Source: an uncultured Collinsella sp. (GTDB taxonomy: Bacteria; Actinomycetota; Coriobacteriia; Coriobacteriales; Coriobacteriaceae). Taken from it: a stretch of 16,671 nucleotides of DNA. Of this stretch, positions 6,290-13,830 are shown one piece after another (position 1 is the first letter of the stretch; every line of letters starts with the position of its first letter). The stretch spans positions 1-16,671 of the forward strand of contig CATYIV010000039.1 of the NCBI GenBank assembly GCA_958407465.1, in the 5' to 3' direction. The notes below the pieces were generated by a model that saw nothing but the letters and a program-made list of their open reading frames with translations, did no database searches and had not been told where the DNA came from. The translations under genes were made by a program, and so were the position numbers.

Positions 6290-6350
6290 CTTAAGGCCGA
6301 CTTAATCACCCACGCTTGTTGTGTGTGGCGTGCGTCGCCTCGGGCATAAT
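6290..6350 (+). promoter_or_regulatory. Candidate promoter and 11-bp direct repeat upstream of the VanR-like gene
   Basis: CATAAT (6345-6350) is a plausible -10 box, with no strong -35. Upstream, CTTAA occurs at 6290-6294 and 6301-6305, an 11-base period, the spacing typical of OmpR-family dimer sites. The response regulator ribosome-binding site AGAGGAG follows at 6360-6366. Autoregulation is inferred. Confidence 0.4.
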
Positions 6351-6370
6351 GGAGCGCGAGAGGAGCACGC

Positions 6371-7066
6371 ATGAACGAGCGCATTTTGGTAGTTGATGAC
6401 GAGAAGGCCATCGCCGACTTGGTTGGCATCTACCTTACAAAAGAGGGCTTTGATGTCCAGATTGCCTATAGCGGGGCCGATGCTGCCAAGGCGATTTTGG
6501 AGCAGGAGTTTGATTTGGCGCTGCTGGATGTCATGCTGCCCGATATCGATGGGTTTGAGCTGCTGCGTACGATCCGTTCCAGCCATACCTATCCCGTGAT
6601 CATGCTGACGGCGCGCGATGCCCAGCAAGACAAGATCGGGGGCCTTTCGCTTGGCGCGGACGATTACGTGGTTAAGCCGTTCCGTCCGCTGGAGCTCATC
6701 GCGCGCGTGCACGCTCAGCTTCGCCGCTACACCAGCTACGGTAGCCGTGCACAGGCGGCCGAGTCGCCGACCATTCAGCTCGACGGCTTGGAGATCAACC
6801 GCGACGCTCGTTCCGTGACGGTGGACGGTGCACCGGTACGCCTCACACCCACCGAGTATTCAATCTTGCTGTATCTGGTCGAGCATCGCGGCAGCGTGGT
6901 GGCCGTGGAGGACCTGTTCCGTGCGGTGTGGAACGAGGATTTTATGCCCGGCTCCAACAATACGGTGATGGTGCACATTCGCCACTTGCGCGAAAAGATC
7001 GGCGACGACGCACAAAAGCCACGCTTTATCAAAAACGTCTGGGGCGTCGGCTACATCACCGAATAA
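6371..7066 (+). CDS. VanR-like OmpR/PhoB-family response regulator
   Basis: 231 residues, ATG preceded by AGAGGAG. The receiver domain (1-115) has acidic residues D9/D10, phosphorylation site D53 (LLDVMLPD), T80 and K102 (KPFRPLELIARV). A winged-helix effector domain (about 133-231) ends in VWGVGYI, the usual OmpR-family C-terminus. The stretch IADLVGIYL, HTYPVIMLTA, LGADDYVVKPFRPLELIARVHAQLRRYTSY closely resembles vancomycin-resistance regulator VanR. No vanHAX ligase genes are present in the window, so this is a VanR-type regulator, not evidence of resistance. The cognate kinase starts 26 bases downstream. Likely targets, by position only, are its own operon and the divergent carboxypeptidase gene. 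Confidence 0.93.
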   Translation: MNERILVVDDEKAIADLVGIYLTKEGFDVQIAYSGADAAKAILEQEFDLALLDVMLPDIDGFELLRTIRSSHTYPVIMLTARDAQQDKIGGLSLGADDYVVKPFRPLELIARVHAQLRRYTSYGSRAQAAESPTIQLDGLEINRDARSVTVDGAPVRLTPTEYSILLYLVEHRGSVVAVEDLFRAVWNEDFMPGSNNTVMVHIRHLREKIGDDAQKPRFIKNVWGVGYITE

Positions 7067-7092
7067 CGCTTTTCGCTTGTGAGGATCTTGAT

Positions 7093-8331
7093 ATGACAAA
7101 AGACGATAGGCAAGCGTTCGAGGTGCCCGATCGGCTCTTTGAATACGTGAGGTCGGTCGTCGACAACCGCGCGCTTGCAACGGTGCTGCTCTTTTTGCTG
7201 AGCCTGCTGCTGATTGGCATCGACAACATCGTCGGAATCTTGGCGGTGCTGCTTGTCGGCTTTTTGCTGATCGATCGATTTGAGATCGTGTGCCGCTGCG
7301 TGGTGATTGGCGGCGCCGCGTGGGCCATGACGTTGGCGATTGGCGCCATGGCGCTCGGCGGCATCGAAGGGCCGGTGCTGTTCGATGCCGGCTTTGTATT
7401 CAACATGCTTGGCTTTGTGCTGGCGCTTGCCGCGTGCGTGCTGTTCTTGTGCGGCCGTGCCCTGTACTACCAGGGCTACGAACAGGGCGAGCAGCATGCC
7501 GATTGTGTGCTGGCCGCTCGTATTCAAGATCGCCTGATCGATCACCCCGACACCTGGGACAACATCGACGGCGACTTCTTGGAGGCCGAGGGCGCCCTTA
7601 ACCGCGTGCGTGACCGTGAGCGCAAGGTGCAGCAAGCTCTGCGTGACGAGTCGCATCGCAAGGACGATCTGGTTACGTACTTGGCACATGACCTACGCAC
7701 CCCGCTTGCGAGCGTAGTGGGCTATCTTTCGCTGCTGCAAGAGGCTCCTGAGCTGCCGGTTGAGCAACGTGCGCACTTTACGGGCGTGGCTCTCGACAAG
7801 GCGCACCGGCTCGATGCGCTCATCGAAGAGTTCTTCGATATCACGCGCTTTGACTTCCACGATATCGTGCTCACGCGCGGCTATGTTGATCTGGGGTTGC
7901 TGCTGGCTCAGGTGGCTGACGAGTTCTATCCCATCCTCAACGAGCAGCATAAGGAAGTCCAAGTTGATATTCGCGAGGACCTGACGGTGCTCGTGGATGG
8001 CGACAAAATGGCTCGCGTGTTCAACAACATCATGAAAAACGCTATTGCCTATAGCTATGAGGGCTCGACCATCACGATCGAGGCCAGACGCCGGGACGGC
8101 GGTGGCGTGCGCGTGCGCTTTATCAATCAGGGCGATCCCATCCCTGAGGCAAAGCTCAAGGTGATCTTTGAGAAGTTCTATCGCCTGGATGCGGCGCGTG
8201 CGACCAATCGCGGCGGCGCTGGACTGGGGCTTGCCATCGCCAAGGAGATCGTATGCGCGCACGGCGGTACCGTTGCATGTGAATCGACGCCCGAACACAC
8301 GATATTCACCATCGAGCTGCCCGCCGCATAG
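7093..8331 (+). CDS. VanS-like membrane sensor histidine kinase
   Basis: 412 residues. ATG start chosen because GAGGATC (7081-7087) precedes it; an upstream in-frame ATG lies inside the regulator gene. About four membrane segments (28-43, 45-61, 66-90, 100-121) are joined by very short loops, so there is no sizeable extracellular domain. H199 lies in YLAHDLRTPLASVVGYL (dimerisation and phosphoacceptor). The ATP-binding domain has N-box FNNIMKNAIAYS (310-321), an F-box FEKFYRLD and G2 box GGAGLGLAIAKEI. The G1 box is altered to NQGDPIPE, also a feature of VanS-type kinases. The catalytic half strongly resembles VanS; the four-segment membrane part does not match classical two-segment VanS, so its ligand may differ. 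Probably cotranscribed with the regulator. Confidence 0.92.
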   Translation: MTKDDRQAFEVPDRLFEYVRSVVDNRALATVLLFLLSLLLIGIDNIVGILAVLLVGFLLIDRFEIVCRCVVIGGAAWAMTLAIGAMALGGIEGPVLFDAGFVFNMLGFVLALAACVLFLCGRALYYQGYEQGEQHADCVLAARIQDRLIDHPDTWDNIDGDFLEAEGALNRVRDRERKVQQALRDESHRKDDLVTYLAHDLRTPLASVVGYLSLLQEAPELPVEQRAHFTGVALDKAHRLDALIEEFFDITRFDFHDIVLTRGYVDLGLLLAQVADEFYPILNEQHKEVQVDIREDLTVLVDGDKMARVFNNIMKNAIAYSYEGSTITIEARRRDGGGVRVRFINQGDPIPEAKLKVIFEKFYRLDAARATNRGGAGLGLAIAKEIVCAHGGTVACESTPEHTIFTIELPAA

Positions 8332-8342
8332 CCAGTGTGCCC

Positions 8343-8379
8343 TTACAAACACTTGACAATGCGCTCACGTGCATATGAG
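8343..8379 (+). promoter_or_regulatory. Candidate promoter and possible phosphate-box half-sites upstream of pstB
   Basis: TTGACA (8353-8358) matches the -35 consensus exactly. The best -10 nearby, TATGAG (8374-8379), is poor and only 15 bases away. TTACAA (8343-8348) and TTGACA lie 10 bases apart, resembling two TTAACA-type PhoP half-sites known from Gram-positive bacteria. Only two half-sites are seen. Confidence 0.35.
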
Positions 8380-8434
8380 CCGCGATTCCTACTATCGATA
8401 CTGCTGAATTGATATCGATGTGGAGGTATGCGGT

Positions 8435-9310
8435 ATGACGGCTGCTGCGGCTGTGGAGCCCACGGAGCTCGAGGAGCTAATGGAGGCGCAGGCCGAGGCC
8501 GCGCACGAGCGCGAGGTTGGGGATGCGACTCGCCCCACGGCAGAGGATCTTGCCGCCTCGCCGACGCGCATCGACGTCGAGGGCCTCGACCTGTTCTATG
8601 GCGACCATCATGCGCTCAAGGACGTGAATATCAAGATTCGCGACAAGCAGATCACCTCGTTCATCGGGCCTTCGGGCTGCGGAAAGTCCACGTTGCTGCG
8701 CTGCTTTAACCGCATGAACGACGGCATCAAGGATTGCCGCATCGAGGGCAAGATTGCGCTCGATGGTCAAGATATCCTGGGCGATTACGACATCTGCCGT
8801 TTGCGCCAGCGCGTGGGCATGGTGTTCCAGCGCCCCAACCCGTTTCCCATGAGCATCTACGACAACGTCGCCTACGGTCCGCGCGGCATGGGAGTGCGCG
8901 ACCGCGTCGTGCTCGACGAGCTGGTCGAAGACTCCCTGCGACGCGCCGCCCTGTGGAACGAGGTCAAGGACAAGCTCAAGGAATCAGGCCTGGGTCTTTC
9001 GGGTGGACAGCAGCAGCGCCTGTGCATCGCCCGTGCGCTGGCCGTGCAGCCCGACATTCTGCTGATGGACGAACCGACCTCGGCGCTCGACCCCGTGTCG
9101 ACGCTCGTGGTGGAGCAGCTTGCCTGCGAGCTCAAGGAAACGTGCACGCTGGTGGTCGTGACGCACAACATGCAGCAGGCCGCGCGTATTTCCGATTCGG
9201 TCGCGTTCTTTTTGCTGGGTGAGTTGGTGGAGCACGCGCCTACCGCGCAACTCTTCAAGAATCCGTCCGATCCGCGCACGGCGGATTATTTGACGGGCCG
9301 TTTTGGCTGA
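8435..9310 (+). CDS. pstB: Phosphate ABC transporter ATP-binding protein PstB
   Basis: 291 residues. ATG 8435 chosen because GGAGG (8422-8426) lies 8 bases upstream; a GTG at 8420 would overlap that site. Walker [10 protein letters not shown] (78-86), Q-loop [19 protein letters not shown] (130-148), ABC signature LSGGQQQR (188-195), Walker [13 protein letters not shown] (208-219) and switch histidine H244. The [10 protein letters not shown] and [11 protein letters not shown] stretches are PstB hallmarks. It powers high-affinity phosphate import with PstA/PstC permeases and PstS. Odd points: an Ala/Glu-rich N-terminal extension of about 45 residues makes it longer than the usual 250-260, and no pstS, pstC, pstA or phoU lies beside it. 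The permease genes must be elsewhere. The following phosphate-type two-component pair suggests shared regulation. Confidence 0.95.
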   Translation: MTAAAAVEPTELEELMEAQAEAAHEREVGDATRPTAEDLAASPTRIDVEGLDLFYGDHHALKDVNIKIRDKQITSFIGPSGCGKSTLLRCFNRMNDGIKDCRIEGKIALDGQDILGDYDICRLRQRVGMVFQRPNPFPMSIYDNVAYGPRGMGVRDRVVLDELVEDSLRRAALWNEVKDKLKESGLGLSGGQQQRLCIARALAVQPDILLMDEPTSALDPVSTLVVEQLACELKETCTLVVVTHNMQQAARISDSVAFFLLGELVEHAPTAQLFKNPSDPRTADYLTGRFG

Positions 9311-9374
9311 TACCATCTAGTACAGGCACCTTTAGGGTTAAGATGCGGTCATGTCGGCCGCAAAGGGGTTCAAC

Positions 9375-10103
9375 ATGATCTATTACGTCGAGGACGATGA
9401 CAACATCAGGGATTTGACGGTCTATGCGCTGCGCAAGCAGGGAATCGAGGCCGAGGGCTTTTCGTGCGACGGCGAGTTTAAGGCCGCCGTGGCGCGACGG
9501 GTACCCGATGCTGTCCTGCTCGATATCATGCTGCCCGATACCGATGGTTTGGCGATTATGCACCGCCTGCGTGCCGATCGCCTGACGGCGACGGTGCCCA
9601 TTATGATGCTTACCGCCAAGGACACCGAGCTCGACAAGGTGATGGCGCTCGATGGCGGTGCCGACGACTACCTGACTAAACCCTTCTCGCTCATGGAGCT
9701 CGCCAGCCGCTGCCGCGCACTGCTGCGTCGCGGCGGCATGGTCAAACAGGCAAGCGATGTGCTCAGCGTGGGCGACATCGTGCTCTCGCCCAGCCATCGT
9801 GAGGTGACTGTTGCCGGCGAGTCGCTTAAGCTCACCCTGCGCGAGTTCGACCTGCTCGAGTACCTCATGCGCAAGCCCGGCGTGGTCTTTACCCGCGAGT
9901 CGTTGCTGCAGAGCGTGTGGGGCTGGGACTTCGACGGCGGTTCGCGCACCGTTGACGTGCACGTGCAGACGCTTCGCCAAAAACTGGGCGAGCATGCCAG
10001 CGCCATCGAGACCGTGCGCGGCGTGGGCTACCGCTTGGCCGAGCCTTCTGCCGGTGATGGTGCCGAAGGTGACGACACCGCGGCCACCGCATCGGAGGAG
10101 TAA
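9375..10103 (+). CDS. PhoB/PhoP-like OmpR-family response regulator
   Basis: 242 residues from ATG 9375, which follows AAAGGGG (9362-9368) and starts the receiver domain in the usual way (MIYYVEDD). A second in-frame ATG at 9351 would add eight residues and lacks a ribosome-binding site. Acidic residues E6-D8, phosphoacceptor D50 (LLDIMLPD), T80 and K102 (TKPFSLMELASR). The winged helix spans about 130-228 (LTLREFDLLEYL, RTVDVHVQTLRQKL, TVRGVGYRL), with an acidic, low-complexity tail after it. Position directly after pstB and before a PhoR-like kinase suggests phosphate control. The gene runs into the kinase gene with only 3 bases between them, so the two are translationally linked. Confidence 0.92.
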   Translation: MIYYVEDDDNIRDLTVYALRKQGIEAEGFSCDGEFKAAVARRVPDAVLLDIMLPDTDGLAIMHRLRADRLTATVPIMMLTAKDTELDKVMALDGGADDYLTKPFSLMELASRCRALLRRGGMVKQASDVLSVGDIVLSPSHREVTVAGESLKLTLREFDLLEYLMRKPGVVFTRESLLQSVWGWDFDGGSRTVDVHVQTLRQKLGEHASAIETVRGVGYRLAEPSAGDGAEGDDTAATASEE

Positions 10104-10106
10104 CCC

Positions 10107-11531
10107 GTGGTCTTCGCCCCCCAGGGAAAACATACGCTGTCGCACCGCGTTTTTGTGACGATCTTTGTCTGCGCCATGGCGGTTATCGTGGCGTTTACGG
10201 TGCTGGGTGCGTTCTTTGTGCAAAACACCTTGGCGGATGCCACGAGTGCCAACCTGGCGCAAGAAACCGAGCTCATTGCTGCCGCCCTCGACGAGCAGCA
10301 GGAGCCCATCCCGTTCTTGCGTAGCCTCGATCGAGAGGACTTGCGCATCACGCTGATTAACAAGGATGGATCGGTTGCCTACGACAACGAGGCGCCGCCT
10401 TCCACACTGCCCAACCATGGCGATCGCCCCGAGGTCATCGAGGCCTTTGAGAGTGGTTCGGGTTCCGCGGAGCGCGCAAGCTCTACGCTCGACGAGATTA
10501 TGCTGTATCGCGCCGTCGCCCTTGATAACGGCCAGGTTGTCCGCTTGGCGCAGGCCCAGCCTGGCGTTGCGGCGATTTTGCTGTCGATGGTGGCGCCGAT
10601 GCTGCTTATCGCAGCAGCGGGTGCGGTACTCTCGTTTTTTATGGCGCGCCGCGAGTCCCGTGCCATCATCGCGCCTTTGCAAGAGGTGGATTTGGACCAC
10701 CCACGCCGTAGCTATGAGCACGCCTATGCCGAGATGGTCCCCATGCTTGAGCGTATTGAGTCGCAGCGCCAGGAGCTCAAGCGCCAAATGGCGGTGCTGG
10801 CGGACAACGACCGTATGCGCCGCGAGTTCACGGCGAATATCACCCATGAGCTCAAGACGCCGCTTACGGCGATTTCGGGCTATGCCGAGCTCATCGCAAA
10901 CGGCATGGTCGAGGGCGAGGGCGACCTGCGCAACTTTGGCGGTCGCATCTATCGTGAGGCGGGCCGCTTGGCAGCGCTTGTCAACGATATCCTTACGCTG
11001 TCTAACTTGGACGAGGCCGAGCGTGCAGCTGAGGGCGAGGCGGTGCCCATTGGGTCCACGGAGCCTATTGAGCTCTCGCGTGCCATCTACGCGGTCGAGC
11101 AGCGTCTTGAACAGGTCGCCCGTCAGGCGAATGTGACGATAAGTCATGAGACCAAGCCTGTGGTCATCGAGGGCGTGTCGCGCTTGATTGACGAGCTCAT
11201 CTATAATCTGGCAAGCAACGCCATCCGCTACAATCGACCCGGCGGTACGGTTACGCTGCAGTGCGGCACCAACGACGAAGGCCATCCGTTCCTTGCGGTC
11301 GCCGACACGGGAATCGGTATCGCGCCTGAAGAACAGGGCAAGGTATTTGAGCGGTTCTACCGCGTGGACAAGAGTAGGTCCAAGGCACGCGGCGGAACCG
11401 GTCTGGGGCTTGCCATTGTCAAGCATGCGGCCCTGTATCATCACGCCACGCTCGATCTGTCGAGCGAGTTGGGCGTGGGAACCACCATTACGGTGACGTT
11501 TCCCATACAGCAGGACGAGCCATTCGCATAG
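10107..11531 (+). CDS. PhoR-like membrane sensor histidine kinase
   Basis: 474 residues; GTG start with GGAGGAG (10094-10100) overlapping the end of the regulator gene. Two membrane segments (about 15-37 and 156-179) bracket an extracellular domain of some 118 residues that includes LRITLINKDGSVAYDN, a PAS/Cache-like strand pattern. A short linker without a clear HAMP leads to the phosphoacceptor helix NITHELKTPLTAISGYAEL (H247). The ATPase domain has N-box ELIYNLASNAIRYN, G1 DTGIGI, F-box FERFYRVDKSRS and G2 GGTGLGLAIVKH. All catalytic motifs are intact. It most likely phosphorylates the preceding regulator. The phosphate role is inferred from pstB and overall resemblance to PhoR. A hairpin 26 bases after the stop probably ends the operon. 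Confidence 0.92.
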   Translation: MVFAPQGKHTLSHRVFVTIFVCAMAVIVAFTVLGAFFVQNTLADATSANLAQETELIAAALDEQQEPIPFLRSLDREDLRITLINKDGSVAYDNEAPPSTLPNHGDRPEVIEAFESGSGSAERASSTLDEIMLYRAVALDNGQVVRLAQAQPGVAAILLSMVAPMLLIAAAGAVLSFFMARRESRAIIAPLQEVDLDHPRRSYEHAYAEMVPMLERIESQRQELKRQMAVLADNDRMRREFTANITHELKTPLTAISGYAELIANGMVEGEGDLRNFGGRIYREAGRLAALVNDILTLSNLDEAERAAEGEAVPIGSTEPIELSRAIYAVEQRLEQVARQANVTISHETKPVVIEGVSRLIDELIYNLASNAIRYNRPGGTVTLQCGTNDEGHPFLAVADTGIGIAPEEQGKVFERFYRVDKSRSKARGGTGLGLAIVKHAALYHHATLDLSSELGVGTTITVTFPIQQDEPFA

Positions 11532-11556
11532 CGATATAACATAGATATTGATGCAG

Positions 11557-11592
11557 ACGCCGCATTTGACTTTCGGGTGCGGCGTTGTTGTG
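11557..11592 (+). terminator. Probable terminator after the PhoR-like kinase gene
   Basis: ACGCCGCA (11557-11564) pairs perfectly with TGCGGCGT (11578-11585) around a 13-base loop, followed by TGTTGTG and slightly later AATTTTA. The tail is T-rich but interrupted. Confidence 0.6.
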
Positions 11593-11620
11593 CAATTTTA
11601 CGATTGCTTCCGACATTTTT

Positions 11621-11694
11621 ACAGGAGAGCCTGTTTCTTATGTATAGAGTTTGGTCTCGGTAAAAAGATGCGATAACATACGGACAGTTTTGTC
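11621..11694 (+). promoter_or_regulatory. Candidate promoter and small hairpins upstream of the polysaccharide kinase module
   Basis: TTTGGT (11650-11655) and TAACAT (11674-11679), 18 bases apart, form a plausible but weak promoter. A short hairpin ACAGG-AGAG-CCTGT (11621-11634) lies upstream, and GACA-GTTT-TGTC (11683-11694) would lie at the transcript start. The operator role is a guess. Confidence 0.3.
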
Positions 11695-11726
11695 AATCCG
11701 AACTGGGGAAATGAAAGGCAAGCTGC

Positions 11727-12383
11727 ATGACCCTTCTCGAACTGTTCCAGCTGCTGAAGAAGCACCTTCAGCTGGTCATCACCCTTCCGGTGGTCTGCGC
11801 GATCGCCATGGGCATCGTGTCCTTCGTTGCGATGGACAACACCTATACCGCGACGACGAGCATGTACATTCTCGCCAAGACCGACGATAGCGGTCAGATG
11901 AGCTACAACGATCTCTCGGCGAGTCAGATGCTTTCCAACGATATCGCCACGCTGCTGGATAGCGATAGCGTTAAGAGCGGCGCAGCCAATGAACTGGGCC
12001 TCACCGATCTGGATGACTACAAGGTGTCTGTTTCCTCCGAGACCACCACGCGTGTCATTACGCTTTCGGTTACCGGCACCGATGCCAAGGAGACGGCTAA
12101 GGTCGCAAAGGCCATGGCCAGCTCGGTGAGTACGGTCGCTCAGAACGTCGGCGCTGCCCAGAGCATCAACGTTATCGACGAGGCTAAGACCCCCGAAGCC
12201 CCCAGCGGTCCCAAGCGTATGCTGTACGTTGCTGTCGCGTTCCTCGCCGGTATCTTTATCGCAGTCGCCTATGTCGTTTTGGCAGACATGCTCAATACCC
12301 GCATCCGCGGTGCCGAAGAGGCAGAAGAGCTCCTGGGCATTCCCGTTGTTGGCCGAATTCCGGCTATGAAAGGTGGTAAATAG
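11727..12383 (+). CDS. Polysaccharide co-polymerase / kinase activator, Wzz family (CpsC/CapA-like)
   Basis: 218 residues; AAAGG (11714-11718) precedes the ATG by 8 bases. A membrane segment at about 17-35, an extracellular part (36-164) with a proline-containing stretch (EAPSGPKR) and a second segment at 166-186 are the Wzz layout. The cytoplasmic tail RIRGAEEAEELLGIPVVGRIP is the conserved region by which such proteins activate their partner tyrosine kinase. In Gram-positive bacteria the membrane adaptor and the kinase are separate polypeptides, as here. It probably controls chain length or export of a capsular or exopolysaccharide. Two bases separate its stop from the kinase start, so the two are co-translated. 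Confidence 0.9.
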   Translation: MTLLELFQLLKKHLQLVITLPVVCAIAMGIVSFVAMDNTYTATTSMYILAKTDDSGQMSYNDLSASQMLSNDIATLLDSDSVKSGAANELGLTDLDDYKVSVSSETTTRVITLSVTGTDAKETAKVAKAMASSVSTVAQNVGAAQSINVIDEAKTPEAPSGPKRMLYVAVAFLAGIFIAVAYVVLADMLNTRIRGAEEAEELLGIPVVGRIPAMKGGK

Positions 12384-12385
12384 GC

Positions 12386-13123
12386 ATGGCTAAGGCAAAG
12401 AACACCGATAAGCTCGTTGTACAGAATGCCGCCAAGACCCTTCTGGCCAACATCCGCTTTGCGAGCGTGGACGACCCCATTCGCACTATTACCGTCACGT
12501 CCTCGATTCCCAACGAGGGCAAGTCTACGGTTTCCATCAACCTTGCCCAGGCTATCGCCACGAGCGGCAAGTCCGTGCTCCTGGTCGAGGCCGATATGCG
12601 CCGCAGGTCCCTTTCCGATATGCTCGGCGTTCGTTCGCGCGGCGGACTCTATGCGGTCCTTTCCGAGCAGATCTCCATTGACCAGGCAATTGTCGAGACG
12701 GGTCAGAAGAACTTCTACTTCCTCGATGCCGAGCCGCATATTCCCAATCCTGCCGACATCATTGTCTCTCACCGCTTTGCCAAGTTGGTAAAGGCACTGT
12801 CCGCCAAGTTCCAGTACGTCATCTTTGATGCTCCCCCGGTCGGCACCTTCATCGATGCTGCCGAGATTGCCAGCCTGACCGACGGTACGCTGTTCGTGGT
12901 GCGCGAGGACTTCACCAAGCGCGAGGAGGCACTCAACGCTATCGGCCAGCTTAAGAAGTCCGAAAAGGTCAAGCTCATCGGTACCGTTATGAACTACTGC
13001 GAGACCGAGACCAGCGAGTACTACTATTCTTACTACACCAAGGACGGTAAGAAGGTTAAGAAGGGCTCGGACGATCAGGGGACTTCCAAAAAGGGCATCT
13101 TCACCAACCGAGCAAACGTTTAG
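12386..13123 (+). CDS. Bacterial tyrosine kinase (BY-kinase, CpsD/YwqD-like)
   Basis: 245 residues, ATG preceded by AAAGGTGG at the end of the adaptor gene. Walker A is SSIPNEGKST (39-48; the family more often has PGEGKS), Walker A' is LLVEADMRR (65-73) and Walker B is VIFDAPP (145-151). The C-terminal tyrosine cluster EYYYSYYTKDGKK (211-223) carries five tyrosines, the autophosphorylation tail that defines BY-kinases. Family role: cytoplasmic ATPase that binds the adaptor's C-terminus, autophosphorylates in a ring and regulates polysaccharide assembly. The phosphatase gene follows 17 bases downstream, which supports a reversible phospho-tyrosine switch. Confidence 0.93.
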   Translation: MAKAKNTDKLVVQNAAKTLLANIRFASVDDPIRTITVTSSIPNEGKSTVSINLAQAIATSGKSVLLVEADMRRRSLSDMLGVRSRGGLYAVLSEQISIDQAIVETGQKNFYFLDAEPHIPNPADIIVSHRFAKLVKALSAKFQYVIFDAPPVGTFIDAAEIASLTDGTLFVVREDFTKREEALNAIGQLKKSEKVKLIGTVMNYCETETSEYYYSYYTKDGKKVKKGSDDQGTSKKGIFTNRANV

Positions 13124-13140
13124 TTGATTAAGGCTGACCT

Positions 13141-13791
13141 ATGCGTGACATTCATTGCCATATCTTGCCGGGTGTAGACGACGGCGCCGCCGATCTCGAT
13201 GAGAGCTTGGCGATGCTCGAGGCTGCCAAGCGGGCCGGTGTAACCAGAATCGTTTGCACTCCTCACTGCCGTGATCCCTATTTTGATTACGACAAGATGT
13301 GGGATGCCTTTGAACTGCTGCGTGATAACGCTGACGGTTTTCCGCTCCAGATGGGCTTCGAGGTCAACCATCGAAAGCTCGTTGAACTTGGTATCGATGC
13401 CGCGGAGCACTTGCATTTCGATGGAACCAACGAGTTTCTGCTCGAGCTTTCGACGCATGCCGATGCGTATGCGTTTAGAGAGTACGAGAACACGATTTAC
13501 GATTTGCAGTGCCGTGGCTACCAGGTGATCATCGCTCATCCTGAGCGCTATCGTGCGGTTCAAAAGGATGTAAGCGTGGCGGAGCGCCTGGTCGATATGG
13601 GCTGCAAGCTGCAGGCTTCGGCGGACTTTATTGCCGGCGGTCGCTTTGGTCGCGAAAAAAAGCCGGCACAGCGCCTGTTCGATCAGAACCTGTACAGCTT
13701 CATCGCGAGCGATGCCCATAACGTGGGTCATTACGACTGCCTGGCGAAGGCTCGCGCGAAGTTTAGCGTGCGCGGAGCTCATTTTCGCTAA
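13141..13791 (+). CDS. PHP-domain protein tyrosine phosphatase (CpsB/CapC/YwqE family)
   Basis: 216 residues. The N-terminal MRDIHCHILPGVDDG carries the HxH metal motif (H5, H7) and acidic D13/D14. Further ligand motifs are TPH (40-42), GFEVN (E74), LLELST (E102), AHPERY (H133) and SDAHN (D191, H193), the full set for a Mn-dependent PHP phosphatase. Family role: dephosphorylates the tyrosine tail of the CpsD-type kinase. It is the third gene of the module. No polymerase, flippase or glycosyltransferase follows, so the regulated sugar genes must lie elsewhere. AAGG (13129-13132) is a modest ribosome-binding site. No convincing terminator follows. Confidence 0.92.
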   Translation: MRDIHCHILPGVDDGAADLDESLAMLEAAKRAGVTRIVCTPHCRDPYFDYDKMWDAFELLRDNADGFPLQMGFEVNHRKLVELGIDAAEHLHFDGTNEFLLELSTHADAYAFREYENTIYDLQCRGYQVIIAHPERYRAVQKDVSVAERLVDMGCKLQASADFIAGGRFGREKKPAQRLFDQNLYSFIASDAHNVGHYDCLAKARAKFSVRGAHFR

Positions 13792-13830
13792 TATCTGTCC
13801 CTAACGTTCGCATTGAATGAAAGGGCAGCC

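Noticed and set aside
6371..8331. Vancomycin-resistance operon
   Set aside because: VanR/VanS resemblance is clear, but no vanH, vanA/B-type ligase or vanX is present in the window.
9255..11444. A 729-codon open frame on the minus strand over the PhoB/PhoR-like genes
   Set aside because: It is antisense to two genes with complete family motifs, has no recognisable domain, and its His/Arg/Gly-rich composition is typical of a shadow frame in GC-rich DNA.
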